A stretch of DNA of 64,000 nt from JAPWJZ01 sp038247245 (GTDB taxonomy: Bacteria > Pseudomonadota > Alphaproteobacteria > Micavibrionales > UBA2020), in NCBI GenBank assembly GCA_038247245.1, contig JBBRVE010000005.1, positions 11,178 to 75,177 on the forward strand, written 5' to 3'. The position numbers and the translations under genes were made by a program. The notes below the pieces were generated by a model. That model did no database searches. It was not told the DNA's origin and worked only from the letters and a program-made list of their open reading frames with translations. Below are positions 44,699-50,754 of the stretch, piece after piece (within the stretch, counting starts at the first letter, position 1; the number at the start of each line of letters is the position of its first letter).

Positions 44699-44718
44699 GC
44701 CGGAAATTTTTTTCCGGC
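44699..44718 (-). other. Hairpin in the flgE leader
   Basis: GCCGGAAA/TTTCCGGC, an 8-bp stem with a 4-nt loop, lies between the sigma-54 promoter and the flgE ribosome site. It may act in translation control or mRNA stability. Confidence 0.45.
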
Positions 44719-44745
44719 GGTGAATTAAAATCCTGCTGCGGTCCT

Positions 44746-44761
44746 TGCAACCGCCGTGCCA
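44746..44761 (-). promoter_or_regulatory. Sigma-54 promoter of flgE
   Basis: On the minus strand TGGCAC-GGCGG-TTGCA matches the -24/-12 consensus TGGCAC-N5-TTGCA exactly. It begins just after the flgD stop, so flgE has its own promoter within the flgD-flgE gap. Confidence 0.88.
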
Positions 44762-44765
44762 GTTT

Positions 44766-45437
44766 CTACAGGGCCTCGGAAATTTTGCGCACATCTGTCA
44801 ACGGAACCTTGACGCCGTTGACGTTCAGCACAAGCGTGCCGTCATCCGCGGATTCAAGGCTCGTGACGCGGCCCGGAACATATGTCGTGACGTTCAGCGA
44901 TGTGGTGGTTGCGTTACCCGCGCTGACCTTCAATGTATATGTGCCCGCGGGCGCCATGTTGCCGTTGTTATTTTTACCATCCCACACGAAGTCGTGCGTG
45001 CCGGCAGTTTTTGCAGCGTCTTCGGAATAAACCGTGTCGCCGTTTGCATCGAGGATACTGATCGTGCCGCTTGTCGATGCTTCGGGCAACGTGTAGGACA
45101 TCGACGTGCTGGCTGTGCCGTCCGTGGTGAAGGTATCACCGGTCACTTCGACATCCTTGCCGATGAAGCTGACGCCAAGCGCCGTCATATTGAGTGTTTG
45201 CATCGCCAGCAACTGGTTCAGCGTGTCGTTGCCGCGCAATTGCTGCTCGACCTGGCTGAACTGGACGAGCTGGTTTGTAAATTGTGCCGTGTCCATCGGG
45301 GACAGCGGATCCTGGTTTTGCAGCTGTGTCGTCAGCATTTTCAGGAAGTCGTCGAAATTCTGGTTCAGCTGCGTGGATGCTGTCGCGTTCTTTGTCGCGT
45401 TTGTCTGGACTTGTGCGGATGTGCCGACTGCTGTCAT
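44766..45437 (-). CDS. flgD: Flagellar hook cap protein FlgD
   Basis: Scaffold needed for hook assembly, 223 residues. The N-terminal 'LNQNFDDFLKMLTTQLQNQD' with 'PLSPMDTAQFTNQLVQFSQV' is the FlgD signature. The C-terminal half has the fibronectin/tudor-like region ('HDFVWDGKNNNGNMAPAGTY'). GGGAGA precedes the ATG. It follows fliK by 18 nt and is read with it from the sigma-54 promoter at 46871. Confidence 0.94.
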   Translation of the reverse strand: MTAVGTSAQVQTNATKNATASTQLNQNFDDFLKMLTTQLQNQDPLSPMDTAQFTNQLVQFSQVEQQLRGNDTLNQLLAMQTLNMTALGVSFIGKDVEVTGDTFTTDGTASTSMSYTLPEASTSGTISILDANGDTVYSEDAAKTAGTHDFVWDGKNNNGNMAPAGTYTLKVSAGNATTTSLNVTTYVPGRVTSLESADDGTLVLNVNGVKVPLTDVRKISEAL

Positions 45438-45455
45438 TTTATTATCTCCCTAACC

Positions 45456-46838
45456 CTATACCATTATGTTGATGCCGCCCTGGCGGATGGAACCCATCGC
45501 GCCCGCGGAAATATTTGCCTGTACTGCGACGGCTTGCATGGTGCCGTCATCGTTGTCGCCGTCTTGCGCCTGATTGCCGTTATTATTGTATGCAGCGCCG
45601 GTGTTCTGGTCGCGCTGTTGGCGCAGGTCAAAGCTAAGCGCGTTGCCGTCCAGCTGCAGGCCGGATTGCTCGAGCATTTTTTGCAGCTGCGCGGAATCTT
45701 TTTGCAGGATCGCCAGAGTCTCGGGCTTCTCGGCCACCAGATGCGCTTTCATCGTGCCGTCTTTCGAAAACTTCAGGCGCACTTCCAGCTGTCCCATGTC
45801 GGTCGGGTGCAGTTGCATGCGGAAAGTATCAACCTGTGTCTGGGCGTTGCGCTGGATTTGCAGGGCGATCGTCTGCGTCGTCTGCGCGCTGGTAGCCGAG
45901 CTCATATAATTGATGAAGCTGCCGGGCGTGCCTGAAGCGGTCTGGGTCGTGGCGGTGCCGGCCGTCATGCCCGGCATATTATAGCCGCTTTGCGAGAACG
46001 AAGACTGGCTGCCAAAACCATCCGCGCCTGCATCCTGCGAAGAGAAGGAATTGATGAGTGACAAATGTGTGGCGGGCGACTGTGCCTGCGACTGCTGCGA
46101 TTTGGGGGCGGCCTGCTGCGCATCCTGCGGCAGCGGCGCCTGTTGCTGGGACGCGGACGAATCCTTCGCCGCGTTGGGGTTATAATGATCGTCTGCCTTG
46201 TGGGCAGGCATATATTTGCTATTGGTGTCCTGAACCGCTTGCTGCGTCTGTGCGGTTTGCACGGGTGCTTCGGGATCCAGCGGCATCATCAGCGCGGTTT
46301 GCTGTTCCTGCGTCAGTTGCGGTGCCAACTGGTCGGAGAGTTTTACAAGGATGCGCTCGATCGATGCATCATCCAGGCCCATGCCCTTCATCGTGTCGAT
46401 CGCGTTTTTACGGAATTGTTCGATGTCCTGCGCGCCATCTGCAAAAAGATCCTGCAACTGGGCGATGGTGTCTTCATCCGCCGCATCGTTTTGAAGCATC
46501 AGGGACAGGTTTGCCGACAGGTTGACGGGCAGGGCGGGCTTCGCATCGACCGCAGCGGTATCCATCAGTGCCGTCAGGTTCTGCAACAGCTCGTCATCGT
46601 TCTTCGGTGCCGAAGCCTGCAGCTGTTCAATGATGGAGGTTTTTTGCGCAGAGGGCAGGCGATCCAGTTGGGCAAGTTTTGCCTGCAATTTTTGCGTACC
46701 GGTCATCTGCGACAGCTTGGCGTTCAGCGCCTTCATAAACACTTGCGCATCGCTGGCAGACATGGATTTGGCGCGCGGCGCCTGCGTTTTCACGCTTCCC
46801 TGTGCCTGTATCGCAATGATGTTGTTCAACTGGTCCAC
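45456..46838 (-). CDS. fliK: Flagellar hook-length control protein FliK
   Basis: Molecular ruler that switches export specificity. The 460 residues have a Gln/Ser-rich, poorly conserved N-terminal and middle part (for example SSASQQQAPLPQDAQQAAPK) and a conserved C-terminal domain: 'LQIQRNAQTQVDTFRMQLHP', 'LGQLEVRLKF'-type TDMGQLEVRLKFSKDG and 'LLEQSGLQLD'-like MLEQSGLQLDGNALSF. GTG start. Position upstream of flgD-flgE is canonical. Confidence 0.85.
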   Translation of the reverse strand: MDQLNNIIAIQAQGSVKTQAPRAKSMSASDAQVFMKALNAKLSQMTGTQKLQAKLAQLDRLPSAQKTSIIEQLQASAPKNDDELLQNLTALMDTAAVDAKPALPVNLSANLSLMLQNDAADEDTIAQLQDLFADGAQDIEQFRKNAIDTMKGMGLDDASIERILVKLSDQLAPQLTQEQQTALMMPLDPEAPVQTAQTQQAVQDTNSKYMPAHKADDHYNPNAAKDSSASQQQAPLPQDAQQAAPKSQQSQAQSPATHLSLINSFSSQDAGADGFGSQSSFSQSGYNMPGMTAGTATTQTASGTPGSFINYMSSATSAQTTQTIALQIQRNAQTQVDTFRMQLHPTDMGQLEVRLKFSKDGTMKAHLVAEKPETLAILQKDSAQLQKMLEQSGLQLDGNALSFDLRQQRDQNTGAAYNNNGNQAQDGDNDDGTMQAVAVQANISAGAMGSIRQGGINIMV

Positions 46839-46870
46839 GTATTACCTGCGTTGTTATCTGTATCTATCCT

Positions 46871-46886
46871 TGCACATGCCGTGCCA
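46871..46886 (-). promoter_or_regulatory. Sigma-54 promoter of fliK-flgD
   Basis: Minus-strand TGGCAC-GGCAT-GTGCA keeps the invariant GG and GC with the correct 10-nt gap; one mismatch in the -12 block. It lies 33 nt upstream of the fliK start. Confidence 0.8.
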
Positions 46887-46980
46887 GTTTTTGGATCGCC
46901 ATAACAATTGAGCGGAGGGAGATTTTCGCGAAATAACGCGTGAAACGCGGCATATAATGCACATGCGTAAACGCCCGAAT

Positions 46981-47007
46981 GGGCCGTCTGTGGGAAGCAG
47001 ACGGCCC
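46981..47007 (-). terminator. Strong hairpin after flgN
   Basis: GGGCCGTCTG/CAGACGGCCC, a perfect 10-bp stem with a 7-nt loop, downstream of the flgI-flgJ-flgN unit. No T-run on the minus strand; termination is possible but not certain. Confidence 0.5.
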
Positions 47008-47042
47008 GCTTGGGAGGGAGAGTGGTAGTGTCAGTTTGTCAG

Positions 47043-47525
47043 TTAGAGGTTTTTATCCACGGAGAGGGAAAGCGTGGATGTTTTATAAGCTTGTGCTTGT
47101 CCTTTCGCTGAGTAGTTGGTTTGTTTGTCATCGACGACAGCCTTTCTGGCTGCATCGAGGATTTTGTTGACGAGTCGGCCCGCGCTTGCCTTCGCGGTTT
47201 CGAGGGCCGTCAGGTTCTCCTGAAGGATGTGGGTGAAGCCCGTGCGGGATTTCACCAGTTTCTCGCGCAGCGGCATTTCCAGCAGCGCGACTTCCGCCTT
47301 GCGTGCGGTCAGGCCGGTCACCAGCGCCTGGTATTCATTGGCGAGGTTTTTCTTGGCCGCCTGCAGGCGATCAACGGTTTTAAAATCTGATTTGCGCAGG
47401 GCGGTGGTTTCTTCCGCCAGCAGCTGCCCGAAAGTATCGAGGATCTTCATGACGGACTGCACATCGTTGCGCAGGTTGCCGTTGGCAGGTTTCGCGACGG
47501 TTTTGGTCAAAGTGTTCGTTCCCAT
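47043..47525 (-). CDS. FlgN-like export chaperone
   Basis: A 160-residue all-helical protein (VQSVMKILDTFGQLLAEETT, 'FKTVDRLQAAKKNLANEYQA') like FlgN, the chaperone for hook-filament junction proteins. The conserved pattern A-L-x-x-x-D-F/L near the N-terminus (TTALRKSDFKTVDRL) fits. ATG 47525 follows the strong ribosome site AAGGGGTGAT at 5-nt spacing, preferred over GTG 47534. The call rests on size, helicity and location in flgI-flgJ-flgN. Confidence 0.7.
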   Translation of the reverse strand: MGTNTLTKTVAKPANGNLRNDVQSVMKILDTFGQLLAEETTALRKSDFKTVDRLQAAKKNLANEYQALVTGLTARKAEVALLEMPLREKLVKSRTGFTHILQENLTALETAKASAGRLVNKILDAARKAVVDDKQTNYSAKGQAQAYKTSTLSLSVDKNL

Positions 47526-47530
47526 GGTTA

Positions 47531-47851
47531 TCACCCCTTTTGCTGTTGTTCTTGTATCTGAAGCATCATCTTCTTCATTTCCGTAGCAATTCCCGTGCCA
47601 GTTCCGGCGGCCATGGCTTTGCCATATTCTTGCGTCAATAGACTGCGGAACATTTTCTCGCCGTTGCCGCCGCCGAACATGGGGTCGTCGCCCACGCCTT
47701 CGAACATGATCGTGGTCATCTCGCCCATGAACATCGCTTCGAATTCCTGCGCGCTTTTTTCGATCTTGGCGTTGGGCTTGGCGATCTGCGCCTGCCGCGC
47801 CTGGTTCATCGCGATATCGGCAGAAGCCGGAAGGGGCATTGCGTTGCTCAT
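47531..47851 (-). CDS. flgJ: Rod-binding protein FlgJ (no muramidase domain)
   Basis: A 106-residue protein with the Rod-binding motif: 'SAQEFEAMFMGEMTTIMFEG', 'MFGGGNGEKMFRSLLTQEYG', 'KAMAAGTGTGIATEM'. Only the N-terminal rod-assembly domain of enteric FlgJ is present, which is the rule in alphaproteobacteria. Its start shares a base with the flgI stop (TAATG). Confidence 0.9.
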   Translation of the reverse strand: MSNAMPLPASADIAMNQARQAQIAKPNAKIEKSAQEFEAMFMGEMTTIMFEGVGDDPMFGGGNGEKMFRSLLTQEYGKAMAAGTGTGIATEMKKMMLQIQEQQQKG

Positions 47852-49005
47852 TACATCACCTCGATTTCGGCTTGCAGCGCGCCTGCGGCCTTGATCGACT
47901 GCAGGATTGTAATGATGTCGCGGGGGCCGACGCCCAGGGCGTTCAGGCTGGCAACGAGTGTCTGCAGGCTCACGCCGGATTGCAGCACGGTGATCTTGTT
48001 GTCTTCGTCCTTGTCGACCTGCACTTCGGTGCGGGGCACGACAACCGTTTCGCCTTCTTCGGAGAATGCGTTGGGCTGCGATACCTGCGGGGTTTCGGTG
48101 ATACGGATCGTCAGGTTGCCCTGCGCCAGCGCCACGGTCGAGATGCGCACATCCTTGCCCATCACGATCACGCCGGAACGTTCGTCAATCACGACGCGCG
48201 CGATCTGGTCAGGCGCAATGCGCAGCTGTTCGATGTCGGTGATCAGGTTCACGATACCCGCGTTATAGCCGGGCGGCACGTTCAGTGTGATAGAGGCCGG
48301 GTTTTCGGCAGAAGCCGCGTTGAATTTCAGGTAGCCGTTGATCGCCGATGCCACGCGGCGTGCGGTCGTGAAATCGGGGTTGCGCAGCGCAAGGCGCGTG
48401 GTGGTCATGCCGGCCAGAGCGAAGGGAATTTCACGCTCCACAATCGCGCCCGCCGAGATACGTCCGCCGGTCGGGATGTTCTGCGTGACGGAAGCAGAGT
48501 CGCCCTTGGCCGAGAAGCCGGCGATGGCAACCGAGCCTTGCGCAACCGCGTAAACTTGAGAGTCAGCGCCCAGCAGCGGGGTGACCAGCAGCGTGCCGCC
48601 CTGCAGGCTTTTCGCATCGCCCAGCGCGGAAATGGAAACGTCAATGCGCGAGCCCTGATTGGTGAAAGGGGGCAGCGTGCCGGTCACCATGACCGCCGCG
48701 ATGTTTTTTGTGTTCAGCTTTTCATCGCGCACGTTGACGCCAAGGCGTTCCAGCATCCCGATCAGGGATTGTTGCGTGAAGGGCGAGTTGTTCAGGCTGT
48801 CGCCCGTGCCATTCAGGCCGACCACAAGGCCGTAGCCGACCAGCATGTTGTCGCGGATGCCTTCGATATCGACGATGTCCTTGATACGGGTGGAGCCTGC
48901 TGTCGATGCTGTCATCGGCGCGGCCTTTGTCTTCTGTGCGATCGCAAGTGTCGGCAGAGCCGTTGCGAGCATCGCGGTCAGGACTAATTTGATAAATGTA
49001 TTCAT
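47851..49005 (-). CDS. flgI: Flagellar P-ring protein FlgI
   Basis: Periplasmic bushing around the rod, 384 residues. It begins with a clear signal peptide (FIKLVLTAMLATALPTLAIA), cleaved after an Ala-rich site. Family motifs: 'RIKDIVDIEGIRDNMLVGYG', 'LNGTGDSLNNSPFTQQSL', 'VMVTGTLPPFTNQGSRIDVS' and 'VVIDERSGVIVMGKDVRIST'. ATG 49005 gives the signal peptide; longer frames do not. Preceded by a sigma-54 promoter and divergent from fliX. Confidence 0.95.
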   Translation of the reverse strand: MNTFIKLVLTAMLATALPTLAIAQKTKAAPMTASTAGSTRIKDIVDIEGIRDNMLVGYGLVVGLNGTGDSLNNSPFTQQSLIGMLERLGVNVRDEKLNTKNIAAVMVTGTLPPFTNQGSRIDVSISALGDAKSLQGGTLLVTPLLGADSQVYAVAQGSVAIAGFSAKGDSASVTQNIPTGGRISAGAIVEREIPFALAGMTTTRLALRNPDFTTARRVASAINGYLKFNAASAENPASITLNVPPGYNAGIVNLITDIEQLRIAPDQIARVVIDERSGVIVMGKDVRISTVALAQGNLTIRITETPQVSQPNAFSEEGETVVVPRTEVQVDKDEDNKITVLQSGVSLQTLVASLNALGVGPRDIITILQSIKAAGALQAEIEVM

Positions 49006-49048
49006 GACAGACCCATCCCAGATCATATGTTTTCCCGATGAAACACGA

Positions 49049-49064
49049 TGCGAGGACCATGCCA
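49049..49064 (-). promoter_or_regulatory. Sigma-54 promoter of flgI-flgJ-flgN
   Basis: Minus-strand TGGCAT-GGTCC-TCGCA keeps GG and GC at the right distance with two mismatches to consensus; 44 nt before the flgI ATG. Caulobacter flgI is likewise sigma-54 dependent. Confidence 0.65.
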
Positions 49065-49176
49065 GCTGTAAAATTAAGGTATTTCAGTGTTTTACGCGGC
49101 GGCGGGCAGGGCAATAAACGCCGCAGGGCGCTGGTTGGGCAAATATTGCCGACTGGTATCGGCCGCGTAACCCGCA

Positions 49177-49182
49177 TATAAT
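49177..49182 (+). promoter_or_regulatory. -10 element of fliX, 8 nt before its start codon
   Basis: Perfect TATAAT at 49177-49182. A start site ~7 nt downstream would fall on or next to the fliX ATG (49191), predicting a leaderless or near-leaderless mRNA. No good -35 was found. Confidence 0.45.
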
Positions 49183-49190
49183 AGGTATTC

Positions 49191-49625
49191 ATGAAAGTAG
49201 ACGGACCAGGAAAATCATCAGGCGCCAAGGGCGTTTCTAAAACCGGCACCAAGCAGGGCGCGGGCGGCGCGTCGTTTAGCGGCATGATCGACAGCGCCGA
49301 CGAAGCCGAAGAGCAAAAGCCTGTCAGCGGTGCTATGTCTGTCGGCCAACTGGATGCATTGTTATCGTTGCAGGAAAGCGGCGGCGGTACTTCCGAAGAA
49401 GCCCGCAAGAAGGCAAAACAGCGCGCAACCATGCTGCTCGACCATCTTGATCAAGTGCGCATCGGCATCCTGCAGGGCGGCATTCCCGTTGCTGCGCTGC
49501 AGCAATTGACCAATCTGGTGGGCCAGCACCGTGAAAAGATCATGGACCCGCTGCTGGCCGAGGTTCTGGACGATATCGACCTGCGCGTGCAGGTGGAGCT
49601 GGCCAAACACAGCATGAACCGCTGA
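49191..49625 (+). CDS. fliX: Flagellar assembly regulator FliX
   Basis: Couples basal-body assembly to FlbD activity in Caulobacter. The 144-residue protein has a disordered Gly/Lys N-terminus and a helical C-terminal domain typical of FliX (GAMSVGQLDALLSLQE, 'RGxxxLDxLDxVR'-like ATMLLDHLDQVRIGIL, 'LLAEVLDDIDLRVQVELAKH'). Divergent from flgI, the same arrangement as in Caulobacter. Confidence 0.9.
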   Translation: MKVDGPGKSSGAKGVSKTGTKQGAGGASFSGMIDSADEAEEQKPVSGAMSVGQLDALLSLQESGGGTSEEARKKAKQRATMLLDHLDQVRIGILQGGIPVAALQQLTNLVGQHREKIMDPLLAEVLDDIDLRVQVELAKHSMNR

Positions 49626-49743
49626 TTTTCGGTTCTTTTTCTATAAAAACCCGACAATTCAAGGGAATCCGAATGCGGTATTGTGCATTGGGGGCGGGAT
49701 GTTTATAATTTAAAGATACACAAAATCCCTAAGGTAACCGCAA

Positions 49744-50187
49744 ATGAACGCACAACCCGAAACCTCCCCGACCATTTTGCCGCCGGATTACAAGCCGACC
49801 GAAAAAGAGAAATTCATGAACCCGGTCATGCTGGAATACTTCCGCCAGAAGCTGCTGCGCTGGCGCGCGGAACTGCTGGAAGAATCCACGGAAACCATCA
49901 AGGAAATGCAGGAAGACAACCTGCAAAAGCCCGACATCGCCGACCGCGCCTCCGCCGAGACAGATCACGCGCTGGAACTGCGTACGCGCGACCGTGAACG
50001 CAAGCTGATCTCCAAGATCAACGGCGCGATCGAGAAGATCGACGACGCTTCGTACGGCTATTGCGAAGAAACGGGCGAACCGATCTCCGTCGCCCGCCTT
50101 GAAGCACGCCCGATTGCGACCCTGTCGCTCGAAGCACAGGAACGCCACGAGCGCAGGGAACGCACACAGCGCGACATGCGCGAATAA
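49744..50187 (+). CDS. dksA: RNA polymerase-binding factor DksA (single-cysteine type)
   Basis: Binds the secondary channel of RNA polymerase and acts with ppGpp. The 147 residues have the coiled coil (about 40-110, 'DxxDxA' tip as DIADRASAETDHALELRTRD) and a C-terminal zinc-finger remnant: YGYCEETGEPI keeps one Cys of four. This reduced finger is common in alphaproteobacterial DksA, suggesting a zinc-independent form. AAGGTAAC precedes ATG, and a strong terminator follows. Confidence 0.94.
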   Translation: MNAQPETSPTILPPDYKPTEKEKFMNPVMLEYFRQKLLRWRAELLEESTETIKEMQEDNLQKPDIADRASAETDHALELRTRDRERKLISKINGAIEKIDDASYGYCEETGEPISVARLEARPIATLSLEAQERHERRERTQRDMRE

Positions 50188-50206
50188 GCGTCGATCACAT
50201 CCACGA

Positions 50207-50238
50207 AAAAGCCCCCGCGAAACCGGGGGCTTTTTTTT
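50207..50238 (+). terminator. Intrinsic terminator of dksA
   Basis: AAGCCCCCG/CGGGGGCTT stem (50209-50217, 50224-50232) with a 6-nt loop, then a run of eight T from 50231. Confidence 0.92.
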
Positions 50239-50477
50239 GTGCGGGAACGTATGTTCCGAGTCGCGGTCGAGTCGGGATTTTTTAGCCGGATTTTTTGCGC
50301 ATGCGTGGGCGGGAGGCGCAAAAAAACTTTCACACGCGCGCGCGGAATATTTTGGAAAATCATCACACGCGATTTTCCGACCTAACCGGTTGCGTTTCCA
50401 AGCCTGAATAGGAAAAACCCGCTAATGCTTATCGTTGTTGAGTTTCTTTGCGTAATCGCGAAGGAGATTTCAAATTT

Positions 50478-50519
50478 ATGAAAAAATATGATTTTCATAA
50501 ACTGTGCTTTTTGACCTAA
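50478..50519 (+). CDS. Possible leader peptide, 13 residues
   Basis: ATG to TAA encodes MKKYDFHKLCFLT. AAGGAG (50461-50466) lies 11 nt before the ATG, a strong site but at wide spacing. It is 236 nt upstream of the VWA gene. It has no run of a single amino acid as in classical attenuation peptides; whether it is translated is unknown. Confidence 0.3.
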   Translation: MKKYDFHKLCFLT

Positions 50520-50720
50520 TAGGCGTGCCGCCGCCGCATTTCTTGAAATTTAAATGCTGCCATGCAGCGCATCTTTTTTCGACTCTTTCGTTTTTTGGTC
50601 TTGTCGGTTTCATAAAAACTGATACCGTTCTGATTGTTAAAAAAACGCTCCACAAACTGCGACAAAAAACCTCCGTCAGACGAAAGACGGGTAGGCATCA
50701 CTTTTGAACGCGGTGGCTCT

Positions 50721-50735
50721 TTAACTAAACTTTAA
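50721..50735 (+). promoter_or_regulatory. Perfect CtrA box directly before the VWA/AAA+ operon
   Basis: TTAA-CTAAACT-TTAA, exact TTAA-N7-TTAA consensus, ending 19 nt before the ATG at 50755. A TTAAAT -10-like hexamer is at 50747-50752. If that is the promoter, transcription would start at or inside the first codons; otherwise the box could act on a promoter further upstream. Confidence 0.65.
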
Positions 50736-50754
50736 CTGTTACGGGTTTAAATAT

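Larger units (their letters stand above)
50239..50754 (+). promoter_or_regulatory. Long structured leader before the VWA/AAA+ operon
   Basis: 516 nt without a large gene. It holds a GGAAC-GTAT-GTTCC palindrome (50244-50257), an inverted repeat TTTTTTGCGC/GCGCAAAAAA (50291-50300, 50316-50325), a second one GGAAAATC/GATTTTCC (50354-50361, 50371-50378), a short open frame (50478-50519) with a strong ribosome site and a CtrA box at the end. The density of symmetrical elements suggests layered regulation. Confidence 0.5.

Noticed and set aside
50244..50257. GGAACGTATGTTCC as a LexA operator
   Set aside because: It fits GAAC-N4-GTTC of Gram-positive LexA, but alphaproteobacterial LexA normally uses GTTC-N7-GTTC; with no SOS gene next to it, chance is likely.
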